Shown here: positions 54,571 to 64,000 of the stretch, one piece after another
Numbering within the stretch: the stretch's first letter is position 1
Layout: the number at the start of each line of letters is the position of its first letter
NCBI GenBank assembly: GCA_946811185.2
Contig: OX328101.1
Span: 28,690,122 to 28,754,121 of the forward strand
Origin: Hippopus hippopus
Lineage: Eukaryota; Mollusca; Bivalvia; Cardiida; Cardiidae
Reading direction: 5' to 3'
Length of the DNA: 64,000 nt
Program-made: the position numbers and the translations under genes
The notes under the pieces: generated by a model
Databases searched by the model: none
Told to the model about the DNA's origin: nothing
Seen by the model: the letters and a program-made list of their open reading frames with translations, nothing else

Positions 54571-55310
54571 CTGACAAAACTCCTCTAAAAATAACAATAT
54601 TTTAGCTTTTGTTATCTAGTCAGAAAGGTCCATTCCGATGGCTAATTCAGGATTATAAGGGTTATAGAAAACATTCGGCACTACAGTGTTACTCTTTATT
54701 TCATTATAGTTGACAGACGTTAGACAAATATTGAATAAACTTTTGACAGTAACGAGATCAATATCGCGACTTAACTGAAAATGATATTACCCGCTGCTTT
54801 TTCCGTCTGAAACGGAAAAAGAAACTGGCCTGTATAATTCGAATGTGCTATTTTGACCATCTTTGGGTACATTATAGGCCTGCTGTTGTTAACAGGCGGT
54901 GTGTACTTTATCTTTGGTGTTAACCGAGGACAAAATTAATTTCCGCCTAAGTAGTTCGAAAATATTCGTGTTTATATAGTCGTGATATGCATGCTTTTGA
55001 TACCGAAAGTTATAATGTACTTGTGATTTCTAAATGGTCGAATGGATAAGACAGTCGAATTCCAGTAAATGGATCTAGAAATCGAGTCGGCAGCAGATCG
55101 CTTTATTTTTGACATCCGAGAATGAACAACAAACAAAAAAAAGTCTCAGAATATGCAAATGTCTCATGTCAAATCGATTATAAATATCCCATGCTTTATG
55201 AAAGAGTGTGTGTATGTGGGGTGGGGGGGGGGGGGGCGGGGAATGGTGACGCATCTGCAAATAGTATCTACCCAGGCTAGTCCCAATAATGAGACGTTAT
55301 GGTGATTTTT
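54571..55310. other. No gene; G-rich run at about 55216-55240
   Basis: GTGGGGTGGGGGGG... at about 55215 follows a partial family-C start ('tcccatgctttatgaaagagtg'), and 'gacgcatctgcaaatagtatctacccaggctag' at 55248-55280 fits the family-C left part, so a broken family-C copy lies at about 55185-55285. Confidence 0.5.
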
Positions 55311-55311
55311 T

Positions 55312-55637
55312 TTTCTTACGAACAAAGTCCGTAACAAAGAAACAAATGAATAAATGCATGGCAGAAATACAAACCGCATCCGGCGGGATTCGAACCCACG
55401 TCGGACAAGATCCTCGTTTTTCGAGGTTTAAAAGACCAATACCATAACCACTGAGCTCAGTGGTTATGGTATTGGTCTTTTAAACCTCGAAAGCACAGTG
55501 GTTATGGTATTGGTCTTTTAAACCTCGAAAAACGAGGATCTTGTCCGCCGTGGGTTCGAATCCCGCCGGATGCAGTTTGTATTTCAGCCATGCATTTATT
55601 AATTTGTTTCTTTGTTACGGACTTTGTTCGTAAGATT
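55312..55637. repeat. Inverted duplication carrying tRNA(Leu/Ser)-like units
   Basis: The two arms are nearly identical in reverse: CTTACGAACAAAGTCCGTAAC (55315) against GTTACGGACTTTGTTCGTAAG (55613), 'tgcatggcagaaatacaaac', CCGGCGGGATTCGAACCCAC and 'cgtttttcgaggtttaaaagaccaataccataaccactgagct'. The right arm carries one extra 38-base repeat of 'cagtggttatggtattggtcttttaaacctcgaa'. Each arm has box-A-like GCTCAGTGGTTATGGTATTG and box-B GTGGGTTCGAATCCC. Confidence 0.9.
55456..55570 (+). tRNA. tRNA-like unit with long variable arm (probably SINE head or pseudo-tRNA)
   Basis: In the right arm, a D-arm-like GAGCTCAGTGGTTATGGTA, an anticodon-like loop CTTTTAA closed by GGT/ACC, a variable-arm hairpin CTCGAAAAACGAG and a T-arm GTGGGTTCGAATCCC are in tRNA order. 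A long variable arm is a class II (Leu/Ser) trait, but the TTT anticodon would be Lys. The internal duplication between them and the lack of a matched acceptor stem argue against a working tRNA. Confidence 0.3.
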
Positions 55638-56205
55638 TTCATATTTGGACATTTATTGTGCACGTACCGTCTCAAGTCCACCGTAAATTTTCCGGTAGCA
55701 AAGATAGAGCGCTATACTGACTTCCTGTTTCGTCGGTTTAATCTGTATTGCAGCGGAATGCAATTATCTTTAAGTAACAAACATGACCAAAGACAAATAC
55801 ACGAACAAAGACAAATTATTAAACCCTTCATTACATAAAGAGCTTGTAGAAGTCGTTTATAACATGTAAATCTCGGTAAAAACACTGACGAAATTTATCG
55901 TGCGTGGCGGCCATTTTGTGTGTTTTCGGGAACGTGAACAACTCGAGTAACAGATGAAATGCACGGTTTTCTCTTATGTTCAGCGTTTAAATTGAAATAT
56001 TTGTATTTAAAACAAAGGGCCAATAAATACGCAAGCAACAGGTATGTTTAAATCCTAGTTATGTGCTCTATTTGCGAAATTATACGAGTTCAAACTTGCG
56101 CACAAAATCTGTGCGGAGCTTTCAACTGATTTTGTCTTGATTGTCTCTGTACCCAGAGGCGACCAGTCAAAAAGTAACATCGCCTTTGAGGACAATTATC
56201 TGTAT
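55638..56205. other. No confirmed gene; a minus-strand ACAAAATGGCCGCC motif at about 55910-55925
   Basis: Read on the minus strand, CACAAAATGGCCGCCACG gives a Kozak-like start, with the frame MAATHDKFRQCF. It may be a first exon or chance. No partner exon was seen. Confidence 0.3.
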
Positions 56206-56207
56206 AA

Positions 56208-56410
56208 CTACCCAGGTCAGCCTGCGCAGCTGACTTGTGTCGAAGCTGTTTGATGTTGGTAAATTTTCTGCATGTTATGGGGACCAGTCTACCTCGTGAA
56301 TCATTCGGTTGTTCCACAAACTGGAGTTTGTGGATCCATAATACTGTGATTACTTTCTTGGTATCATATATCACATAGATGCATTAAGCCCCCTGTTGCC
56401 AAAGCATGGC
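56208..56410. mobile_element. Family-C MITE copy
   Basis: 'ctacccaggtcagcctgcgcag' with the hairpin collapsed, then 'tgcatgttatggggaccagtctacctcgtgaatcattcgg', 'gtggatccataatactgtgattactttcttggtatcatatatcacatagatgc' and CCAAAGCATGGCTGAAAT at the end. Confidence 0.85.
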
Positions 56411-57170
56411 TGAAATATTTTTTGGCGATTCGAAAAGTAACCAAAGAGTAGTCCAGGCATTATAGATGAAACACTACGTGACACTAGTAAGAGATAATTA
56501 ACCTTTATTACCTACAAGTAAACACCGGAATTTCCCAATGAAGTTATCTATAGCGTGTTGAGTTTATACATGCGCATATTGAAACGCATTTTAGCACAAA
56601 TAAAATTTATAACAATAGAAGCTTATTTCAAACTTCACGAGTGGGTTACGTTTAATAGGGTTACCTTATAGGTCATTACCAATCTTGGTTTCTCTTTAAT
56701 GTTCTTCAACTGGCACACAACCAACATTTAATTTTCATCTTTACGATGAATACTGGAGAAAGATAGCATTGCAGTGCGATTGGCACCTGAAAGGTTCAGA
56801 TTCTTAAAATATCACCAAAATTAAGAAATGAATTACCAAAGAACTAGGTAAGACCAAAGCTGCCAAACCATCAGTGAAGAAGACAGACAAATGTAAGAAA
56901 CACCTTTTTCCTTAATGGGCCTCGCAGCCTCTTAAAGAATTTTTAGATCTCACGCTAGAATTTCGCACAGGTTTATTGGAATGTCACGTGTCACGCGTCG
57001 ATTAGACGGGATCGTATTCATCTTCGTACAAATACCCCATATTTGGTGCCACTAAAAAAGAGAACAGAGTTTCTGAATCCCTTGTAGCATCAGGTGTTGT
57101 TGATACAAAGATCGATAATAGGCCGCCGGTTTAAAAGAGCCCATGAGAGCCCAAATTCAACAACTATTAT
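56411..57170. other. No gene seen
   Basis: AT-rich DNA with no notable ORF. Confidence 0.5.
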
Positions 57171-57174
57171 AAAT

Positions 57175-57310
57175 TGCATTCACAGTCTTCTTAAATTTAA
57201 GAAATAACACAACTTCTGATTGGCTGAACTATTTCGTGTGGTCAAACAGAAAATACGTTACTTTGGAATTCACAAAGTGCATCTTCGTAATGCTACAAAC
57301 ACGTTTAAGT
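57175..57310. mobile_element. Family-I MITE, decayed copy
   Basis: 'cttcttaaatttaagaaataacacaacttctgattggctgaac' matches the family-I arm. The second arm and termini are weak. Confidence 0.55.
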
Positions 57311-57339
57311 GGGCAAATACTTTAAATATGAAATTGCCG

Positions 57340-57638
57340 AGCCCCGGTATCTCAGTCGGTAGCGTACAGGACTTGAGAACAGGAGGTCGCTAGTTGTATC
57401 CCCGGCTCGACCAATTTCTTTCCGAGGACCGATGATAGCGACAAGATTCATTACTCTCTCACCGCTGACCATTGTTTCGACGAAAGTAATGTGGGAAATC
57501 AGCCAGTGGCTCGGAAAGAATATTGTGCTGAGTACTGGTAACAGAAACTGCATGAAAGCATAGATAGAGCCACTGGCCGCCGTGATATAACTGAAATAAT
57601 GTTGAAGACGGTGTTAAACAATGTACAGTCAACCAATC
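57340..57638 (+). mobile_element. tRNA-derived SINE type 1, plus strand, near full length
   Basis: The head is GAGCCCCGGTATCTCAGTCG then GTAGCGTACAGGACTTGAG (box A) and 'ggtcgctagttgtatcccc' (decayed box B). Then come 'accaatttctttccgagga', 'attactctctcaccgctgaccattgtttcga', 'gtgggaaatcagccagtgg', 'ggccgccgtgatataactgaaataatgttgaagacggtgttaaac'. It is the same element as 59480-59795 in the opposite orientation. Confidence 0.9.
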
Positions 57639-57639
57639 A

Positions 57640-57692
57640 TAAAATATGAAATAGTCTAAAATTGTGTCGTTCGGTAAGGAGTCAAATGGGTA
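57640..57692. mobile_element. Family-A right-end fragment
   Basis: 'gtctaaaattgtgtcgttcggtaaggagtcaaatg' is the family-A right terminus only. The rest was apparently replaced by the SINE, or was 5'-truncated. Confidence 0.6.
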
Positions 57693-58465
57693 GGAAGTAA
57701 GTAATACTAACCACGTGATGAAAAATGACTTGCGGTCTTGAGGGCGAGATATTGTAATAGTTTCTGGAACCGGCACTAAATCATATTGACTGGAAAGTTA
57801 TTAGACAGGAAAACTGTGAGAACAATCTCCACGGAAACGAGATATATGCTTCAATGGTCTTCTGCATTGTTGATGGGAGTGAATATTCAAATATTGCATT
57901 TCCCATATGGAAAGGAGAGTGGTACCTGTTTATCCGAAAAGACTGCGGAAAGTGTTGGAAGTTATGAATAAATCATTAATTTTTTCCTTATGTCGCGCGG
58001 GTCATTAAGCCTCGGAGCCCCGAGTAATTGAAATGGACATTTTTGGTAGATACGTACCGAGGTTTTTTTTTAGGCCAGAACACATCACAAAATATCGGTC
58101 AGAGGAGGCTTTTAAAAATTAATTAACAGTCTATAGACCAAGACCGCCCCGATCACCAACAGGTCCGTAGGAACAGGGACCGAACAGGAGCAGAGTAGGC
58201 ATGCCGTAAATAATATAACCATATAAAATTATATAGCCAGCACAATTATTCCCCTTTAATGAGTCTAAGTGAGATGAGCTAGACAAAGTGATGGGGCGCT
58301 TGTGTTCGCATATAGGCTTAGGTTGGAGCATTCATTTTGAAATGTTAGATGACTCAGAATGCAGTAAGTGCCCCTACTGGCGCCTTCATAGCACTTGTAT
58401 GGCCTGTGTCTGGTCAATTGCCTATTGTTTCGACTCGCTAGTCCTAACAAGTAGTAATCAATGAG
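57693..58465. other. No gene seen
   Basis: Minus ORFs of 61 and 66 codons overlap in different frames at 58131-58450 without a recognised domain. The local GC content is somewhat higher than around it. Confidence 0.4.
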
Positions 58466-58470
58466 TTTGT

Positions 58471-58672
58471 TAACTCTTTACAAAACGACTTAATTTTAGA
58501 CTGGTCCAAAATCAAAGCATTTGCAGACGACACATCTACTGTGACTCAAAAATCTAAATTTGTTTATTAGAAGGGTTCAAAATAGTCTGGGAAAAGGAGA
58601 AAATGCTGGTTGTTTCAAAAGCCATCTTTCTCAAGGTTGTTAAAACTTTGGACTGTATGATAAATGGTTAAA
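58471..58672 (-). mobile_element. Family-A MITE, reverse orientation
   Basis: It starts with TTAACTCTTTACAAAACGAC and 'agactggtccaaaatcaaagcatttgcagacgac', the reverse of the family-A right half, then GAAAATGCTGGTTGTTTC (core decayed) and 'aaatggttaaag'. Confidence 0.85.
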
Positions 58673-59040
58673 GCGAGTATTGACCATGTAAGATTGTATA
58701 GCTTTAACATGGAGTAATTACAGAACTGCGTGTGTCAACAACCCTGATATTTTCAAAGTTCAGGTCATTGTGGTCGTAATATTTCACTCCAACGAATCAA
58801 TCAATTAAAGAAATAATGAAATTATTCAGGACTGGTGATCCTCGGCCTACCCTGTCCCATCATATTTTGCTTCTTTCGGTTCTGAGCACAATTACGAACT
58901 TCGAAAAGGCGAGTTTTGTCAGACAACAAATACCTTTATTGCTGACTAGGATATTGCATATAATACAGGGGGTAAGTTAGCCTGGATTCCAGCCTAATCA
59001 TTTTTCCATTTATATATTCTGACGTTATTTTCTAGAAAAA
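58673..59040. other. No gene seen
   Basis: AT-rich DNA. No repeat or ORF of note. Confidence 0.5.
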
Positions 59041-59420
59041 GAAATTGAGGATATTTGTTTTTTACGGTGAAAGATCGAAATTTATTTCATCGAGTGAACA
59101 TCATCGGTAATATTTTCACGAGTGGCGCAAAATCCAGTACAGTTCTTTTCGGTTATTCCCCGTAGCGTACCCCATCCGCATAGCAATGCATTACAATATT
59201 ACGTCAAGCGCGAGAAATGTAAGGTAAATTACGTCATATTTCCATCTGGTTGTGAGGCACGCGCATTTTACCTAGGTAATTAGTGCGCGGGAACTATTGT
59301 TTCCGCCTTCAATTGAAGAGTTAGAATATAAAAATCGGTATTTTCACTGGTCGTAACCATGAAATATTGAAAAATATTTCACCGATATTTCTCGATAACC
59401 TACCGGAAAGCATGAAATAA
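59041..59420. mobile_element. Interspersed repeat L, uninterrupted copy
   Basis: It contains GGTGAAAGATCGAAATTTAT through CATCGGTAATATTTTCAC, 'gcgtaccccatccgcatagcaatgca', TTACAATATTACGTCAAGCG (the empty site for the 3-kb element), TTACGTCATATTTCCATC, 'ttacctaggtaatta' and 'cactggtcgtaaccatgaaat'. The ends are loosely inverted (ATTTATTTCATCGAG with 'tctcgataa...gcatgaaataa'). Confidence 0.88.
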
Positions 59421-59477
59421 GTTGATAATAATCTACTAACAGTTTTGTTACAGATCCGTATAGACCGTTAAGGTAGA

Positions 59478-59797
59478 TTGATTGATTGTATGGTGTTTAA
59501 CGCCGTTTTCAACATTATTTCAGTTATATCGCGGCGGCCAGTGCACCTATCCATGCTTTCCTGGAGTCTATTATACCAGTACTCCGCACAATTTTCTTTC
59601 CAAGCCACTGGCTGCTTTCCCACATAGTCATCGTCGAAACAATGGTCAGCGGTGGGAGAGGAATGAATCCTGTCGCAGTGACTATCATCAATCCTCGGAA
59701 AGAAATTGGCCGAGCCAGGGGTCGTAGCCAGGGATCGAGCCCTGGACCCCGTGTTCTCAAGTCCTGCACGCTACCGACTGAGCTACCGGGGCTCGGC
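59478..59797 (-). mobile_element. tRNA-derived SINE type 1, best copy
   Basis: On the minus strand the head is GCCCCGGTAGCTCAGTCGG, then TAGCGTGCAGGACTTGAG and a box-B-like GGGCTCGATCCCTGG. The body runs AAAGAAATTGGC... reversed through 'gaggaatgaatcctgtcgcagtgactatc', CACTGGCTGCTTTCCCACAT and 'gcggcggccagtgcacctatccatgctttcctgg'. The tail is AT-rich near 59480. The two 81-codon ORFs are artefacts. Confidence 0.93.
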
Positions 59798-60145
59798 CCG
59801 TTAAGGTAGTGGACCCGTAATAGAAAACAGCTATTTCCACTATAGTATTATGCTACAAAAATTGCAATGATTAAAAATGAGTATAATTTTACTACTTTAA
59901 CCGAGCCACTTATTCCTTTTTTTCCTTCTTAGAATTATCATTTATAAATCTAAAACCATTATATTCTCATTACAAAGGGAGATAATAATTACCTCCCTTT
60001 TCTGAAAACTAACAAAAGTATCAACGAATAATTTCAAGATAGACATCAAAGGAATTTCTGGTCGGTTAAAAATGTGCAAAAGTATTATATCAGTATAACG
60101 TCTTATTTATCAACTATCAAGAAATTTTATTCCATGTTGCACTAG
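59798..60145. other. No gene; palindrome AAAGGGAG...CTCCCTTT at 59975-60002
   Basis: AAAGGGAGATAATAATTACC is followed by TCCCTTTT, a short palindrome of a type common in mollusc DNA. Nothing else was seen. Confidence 0.6.
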
Positions 60146-60149
60146 AAGC

Positions 60150-60320
60150 ATTAGGGGTCTACTACCTTACAGGAGTCTTTGATCAAGGTTTTCTAAATAT
60201 GAAACTAGCGTAAGTCCTGAATGGCTAAACAAAAATGGGTTAGCCATTCAGAAGTTGTCTTATTTTCTAAAATTAGAATTAGACAAAGAATAAATTAAGA
60301 ACGGTTTGTGAACCACTGGT
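60150..60320. mobile_element. Family-I MITE, decayed copy
   Basis: 'ggtctactaccttacaggagtctttgatcaaggttttctaaatatg' and GAATGGCTAAACAAAAATGG / GGGTTAGCCATTCAGAAG at the centre, with 'aagaacggtttgtgaaccac' at the right end. Confidence 0.75.
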
Positions 60321-60337
60321 TTGTAACCAAGGAGTCA

Positions 60338-60536
60338 GTAAAAGATTATTTACAACATAAGAACAGTCTTAGTCTTACTGTCCAGAATTTTCTAAATTTG
60401 AAAGTAACACAATATCTGATTGGCCAAACCAAAATGGTTTGGCCAATCAGAAGTTGTGTTAGGTTCAAATTTAGAAAATTCTGGAGAATAAGACCAAGAA
60501 TGTTCTTATGAATGGTTGGTAAATACGAACCCTGGA
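60338..60536. mobile_element. Family-I MITE copy
   Basis: AAGAACAGTCTTAGTCTTAC paired with AATAAGACCAAGAATGTTCT. The central hairpin is GGCCAAACCAAAATGGTTTGGCC, and the right end 'gaatggttggtaaatacgaaccctgg' is the family terminus. It explains the 67- and 99-codon ORF starts. Confidence 0.88.
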
Positions 60537-60659
60537 CTCCGACAAGGAGTAAGGGTAACTTGCACGTCGATTGTCAATCACTTTATCCTCGCTTATGGAG
60601 AGTTCTTAACTCTTTCAATGCTAATTGCTCCATAAGGCAGCTATTCAGATTTTTATGTC

Positions 60660-61060
60660 ATCACATAACCTCCCTTGTTTTCAGTGTAATATACCCATTA
60701 CGAGTTTTCTTACATTATACACGTTTGATTTCACAATTGTGTGACGTCATTTCGTACGTATTTCATAGAAGTGAATGGGTTTTATGGATATTACCGTGGG
60801 TGCATCTATAGATGGTTTTTAATCTTCTGATCTTTAATTTTTGAAATATAATTATGTGATAAAAAGAATGTGACATTCGTTGGCGTTTGAGATAAAATTT
60901 TATCAAACTCGTCAGAGGTTCGCTTAATAACATTTTCCCTAGACTCGTTTAATTAAAATAATTTTTTTATCACATAACTCCTCTTGTTTTCAACGAAATA
61001 CAGCCATTACGAATTTTCTTGTCTCACACACGTGTGAGATAAGGAAATAGTGCTGTATTT
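60660..61060. repeat. Direct repeat (about 310 bp apart) with CATTACGA motif
   Basis: 'ctcccttgttttcagtgtaatatacccattacgagttttcttac' (60669) and 'ctcctcttgttttcaacgaaatacagccattacgaattttcttg' (60978) match in order. The second is followed by a TCTCACACACGTGTGAGA hairpin. Confidence 0.75.
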
Positions 61061-61545
61061 TGTTTACACTGTAATGATACACATCATTTCTAAAACATTG
61101 CTGACCTTGGTTCCTTAGTGAAATTAACGGTCAAAATTCGTAATCATGATACAGTTGTTAATTTAATCACTTTTGCATTCAAAACTAAATCAATATTTGC
61201 AAGTTTCTTTGGAACTATTTTTCGATCGTAATGTACCTGTCAAAGAAGCGAATAGGCTTCGTGTTAATTTCATAACACATTATACATGTATGCCCATGTT
61301 TTAACACATTATGGACTATAATTCTTGTTATACAGTTATGTGATAAAAAGAATCTGACATTTGTTGGCTTTGAGGTAAAAATTATTAAACTCGTTCACAA
61401 AAATGTTATCAACTCGCCAAAGGCTCGCTGAATAACATTTTTTGTAGACTCGTTTAATAAATTTTTTTCTCAAACACCAACTCATGTCAGATCCTATTAT
61501 CTCAAACGCCAACTCATGTGAAATCCTATATATCTCACCAAACTT
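60836..61545. repeat. Family-J repeat, two direct copies
   Basis: 'ttatgtgataaaaagaatgtgacattcgttggcgtttgaga' (60852) and 'ttatgtgataaaaagaatctgacatttgttggctttgaggt' (61335), each followed by 'aaactcgt', 'gctcgctgaataacatttt' and 'agactcgttta'. The second copy ends in two 'tctcaaacgccaactcatgtgaaatcctat' units, which are inverted versions of its own start. Confidence 0.8.
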
Positions 61546-61871
61546 TAAGTTAACACTGAATTGAGAAAGCCGATAGCTGGCAAGTCATCAGTGCAGAAGA
61601 AAGACAAAAGTAAGAAGATTATTTTTCAATGGTTTTCCTTAAAGAGAACGTAGGCTCATTAGGTGTTTCTATATGTCGCGCCGAAGTTTCGCAACTTTAG
61701 ACTTTTGGGATTGTCACACGATACAAAATTCGTGTCGAATCAATATACCGACGTATCATTATTGAATATAATCGTCAAGTTTACCGTGACTACTGCAAAG
61801 AAAAATATATCTAGATGTATTTATCGGTATTTTTCAAGAACATTTGAATTACGGCATAAAAAAGTGAACGG

Positions 61872-62092
61872 TTCCCTTTAAAACTTTACCAAACGACTGA
61901 TGTTTAGACTAATTCATATTGTAAGGACCTCTAGATGGCAAATTGAATGAAGTTCAAAATAAGACTTTTGTTCTTTAGAGGGTAGAAAATTGTGCGAAAA
62001 ATAGAAAATGCTGGTTAACAGAATTTTATCCTTTGCCCACAATTTTGTTGTCCGTCCCACAAACGGTATAGTTTGTTGAAGGTTAATATGGC
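61872..62092 (-). mobile_element. Family-A MITE, reverse-oriented copy
   Basis: AAAACTTTACCAAACGACTG at the left, 'gtttagactaattca', 'tagagggtagaaaattgtgcg', the core AGAAAATGCTGGTTAACAGAATTTT and 'cacaattttgttg', and 'gtttgttgaaggttaat' at the right. Confidence 0.82.
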
Positions 62093-62385
62093 GTTAGTTC
62101 TATCTTGATTCTGCCTGTATATATACTTGTGGTCCCAGACTGTTTAACTGTAGACGTATTGCTCCCAGTTTTCTTGTCTAATACACTTGTCTAGTGAAAA
62201 TGATCTAGTACCAGTTTCCAAAACCATCACAGTAAATTTCCCTGTCTCCCAGACGTGAAGCAATTTTCATACTATAATTTAGAAAATTACTGTATTGAAT
62301 AGTTCTAAGTCTTTTATTGAGAGATTTAAACAGGGATGTCCTTTTTAGCACTACTATTCATTTTTACCCGAAGACTGGTGTTATA
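62093..62385. other. No gene seen
   Basis: AT-rich DNA upstream of the mariner remnant. It may hold decayed transposase DNA, but no motif was recognised. Confidence 0.4.
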
Positions 62386-62389
62386 TGGT

Positions 62390-62660
62390 CTGTTTAAGTC
62401 AAATAGGAAGTACGGTATAATAAACAAGGCAAGTGACTTTTTAAAGGTGTTGTTCCATCAGGATATGCCCCTGTTCCTAAGTCTGTCATTGAAACGGCTC
62501 CCATTAACGATTTTAGCTTTGAGCTGATTGAGCATCCGCCTTATTTGTGTGATCTCGTTCCATCAGACTTTCATCTATTTCCAAAATTGAAAAGGCCATT
62601 TACGGTACCAACTTTTGGTCAGATGATTACCGTGGCGGAAGGAAAAACTGCTCGCAACGA
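62390..62660 (+). pseudogene. mariner-type transposase fragment (DD34D)
   Basis: One frame gives KASDFLKVLFHQD (62420-62464). The next frame gives APVPKSVIETAPINDFSFEL then IEHPPYLCDLVPSDFHLFPK. In mariner transposases the second catalytic Asp is in HxDNAP and the third in YSPDLxPSDxHLF, separated by 34 residues (family knowledge). Counting across the small frameshift after HQD gives exactly 34 residues to the Asp of PSD. The DNA-binding N-terminus and first Asp are absent, and the C-terminal part decays after about 62660. An upstream TIR was not found. Clearly dead. Confidence 0.85.
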
Positions 62661-62885
62661 ACAATTTATCCCTTTGTCACTATGTTATTACATGTATTCA
62701 TGTGTGAAACCTGAGTTTATGATGAGTATCCTTATTATTTTTACTAGAATACTTTCATTTGAATCTTCTTTTTTATTTTTTTGCCAGGGTAAAGAGTAAC
62801 TGCAGAAACTTTTACACAACAATCAATCAAATCTTGAACCTTAGTGTCTAGCTTTACATTCTATGCTTTTCTCGCCAAAAGCTTT
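62661..62885. other. No gene seen
   Basis: The tail of an 84-codon ORF that begins in the mariner fragment. Hydrophobic and AT-rich, with no domain. Confidence 0.45.
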
Positions 62886-62887
62886 TT

Positions 62888-63120
62888 CCCATGTTATCTT
62901 TAAAAAAAAAACAACCTATTTTCCAAAGTTTCGACATTTGTTTCGTCCGTCTGACTGTCTGTATTAATCTAGAATCGTTTATTCTTGTGGTTTGGTTCTC
63001 CCATGTTTTCTGTAACAAAACACTTTTTTTCAAGGTTCCGACATTTGTTACATTCGTGTGTTTATCTGTATTCATCCAGAATCGTATATTCTTGTGGCTT
63101 AGTTCACCTTCAGTTTTGCC
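62888..63120. repeat. Two-unit tandem repeat, about 115 bp
   Basis: 'cccatgtt', an 'acaac/acaaaac' A-rich stretch, 'aagtttcgacatttgtttcgtccg' / 'aaggttccgacatttgttacattcg', 'tctgtattaatctagaatcgtttattcttgtggtttggttc' / 'tctgtattcatccagaatcgtatattcttgtggcttagttc'. This explains the overlapping 60-80 codon ORFs. Confidence 0.9.
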
Positions 63121-63339
63121 TACCTTATATTGAAACGGCTATCAATGGTTTTGTCCACAAAATATAAACGTGGAAGACAAGGCTCTTTGATGCCCGTCTT
63201 TTAGGGGCGATCACTTACCGCCCTTTGAACTCATACATGTTTGTACATGTATGTTACATTATGCTCTTTAGATCAGAATATATGTTTTATCAATCAAAGC
63301 ACTTGGGTATTAACTATTTGCCACAAAATCACGAGTTTT

Positions 63340-63538
63340 AACAGCCATGAAGAAAAAGCCCCTTGAAAACATTGTAGGAAAAGGAGGAAATGCTGGTAAC
63401 CAATTTTTTCTCCTGTTCCCACAATGTTTTCTACCCTTCCCTGAATGAATTACATTTTTGAGTCACTTTTATTTTGTCGTCTGCAAATGCTTTGAATTTG
63501 GAATAATCTTAAATATTGTCGTTTGGTAAAGAGTTAAA
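63340..63538 (+). mobile_element. Family-A MITE copy
   Basis: 'gaaaacattgtaggaaaaggaggaaatgctggtaacc', CCCACAATGTTTTCTACCCT, ATTTTGTCGTCTGCAAATGC, and the terminus GTCGTTTGGTAAAGAGTTAA, here in its consensus form. Confidence 0.9.
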
Positions 63539-63562
63539 TACTTTTTTTTTGCAACAGTCCTA

Positions 63563-63662
63563 GGCCCGTATACACAAACCATTCTTAATAACAATCTTAG
63601 TCTTATTGTCGATAATTTCCTTAAATTTGAAAGGAACGCATTTTCTGATTGGCTTTTCAATA
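63563..63662. mobile_element. Family-I MITE, half copy
   Basis: 'ggcccgtatacacaaaccattcttaataacaatcttagtcttattgtc' and 'aaatttgaaaggaacgcattttctgattggctttt' are one arm of the family-I palindrome. The second arm is missing. Confidence 0.8.
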
Positions 63663-64000
63663 TGATTAAATTGCTATATTTGTTTGTCTGTTTTTTCTTT
63701 GATGAGTATTATTTTCTTTTGTTCAGTGAATGTTTCTCAGGGTGTGTACGTATATCTCTTGATTTGTGACCATTTAAATAGGTATGTCGTTAAATCATCA
63801 TTGTAACTATCATTTTCAAAGGTTATGCGATGAATCCGAGGGGATAAAACATGGAACGGGTCAAAGTGCTATGTAAATCCTCTGTCTGCATGTCTTGCCA
63901 CCGATCACAACGTAAACATAAGAAAGTTAAAGGAGTTAGCAACATTGCCCAAGTGCATAGACAAACTGAGGCGTTTGTAATGTTAAAGGTAGCTCTTCGG
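63663..64000. other. No gene seen
   Basis: Unique-looking DNA up to the window edge, with no ORF of note. Confidence 0.45.

Noticed and set aside
55456..55570. A working tRNA gene
   Set aside because: TTT anticodon does not suit the class-II variable arm, no acceptor stem pairs cleanly, and the unit carries an internal duplication. Kept only as a tRNA-like unit.

Overview
The window is animal nuclear DNA that is AT-rich, rich in repeats and very poor in genes. The style of repeats (tRNA-derived SINEs, foldback/MITE families with hairpins around AGCCTGCGCAGTCCGCGCAGG, a Ty3/gypsy relic of the K02A2.6-like kind, a 'GCTCACCTGAGC...GGCCCTCTTG' element, and long CT/AT, CA, GACA and GAAC microsatellites) suggests a mollusc, most likely a bivalve. 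The species cannot be fixed from this sequence. No complete protein-coding gene could be recognised. Nearly every ORF over 60 codons is explained by a repeat or is of random length.

Layout. 1-2 kb: two tRNA-related SINE families and a CA/TA microsatellite. 2.2-5 kb: a short palindrome, a family-A hairpin MITE and a 2-kb imperfect palindrome (2855-4915). 5-13.6 kb: mostly unannotatable AT-rich DNA with family-A, -B and -C MITE copies, a large CT/AT microsatellite and a 670-bp TIR element with a GTATAT target duplication (11970-12639). 13.6-18.6 kb: a cluster of family-C copies, one split by a 1.4-kb element of 0.31-kb tandem units. 20-20.9 kb: a seven-unit, 134-bp satellite. 25.6-28.1 kb: a 2.5-kb element with matching TIRs and a TATTAAT target duplication. 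29.8-30.0 kb: a possible host terminal exon. 30.5-31.3 kb: two tandem repeats. 31.6-35.2 kb: an interspersed repeat split by a 3.06-kb element with TIRs of about 0.5 kb; the empty site is visible in a second copy at 59.0-59.4 kb. 36.4-37.9 kb: a 16-bp minisatellite of about 90 units with inverted flanks. 39.4-44.2 kb: a dead Ty3/gypsy element (gag, zinc knuckle, protease, reverse transcriptase) broken by two insertions, the first with ends built from GTCAAAACGTACCC repeats. 44.5-55 kb: hairpin MITEs, a Tc1-like transposase scrap, tetranucleotide satellites and two strong palindromes. 55.3-55.6 kb: an inverted duplication of a tRNA(Leu/Ser)-like unit. 56-64 kb: SINEs, MITEs and a mariner transposase fragment that keeps the D(34)D spacing.

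No genes work together here. What the window shows is the order of transposition, readable from which repeat interrupts which. The family letters used below (A, B, C, D, I, J, K, L) are labels of mine, not published names.
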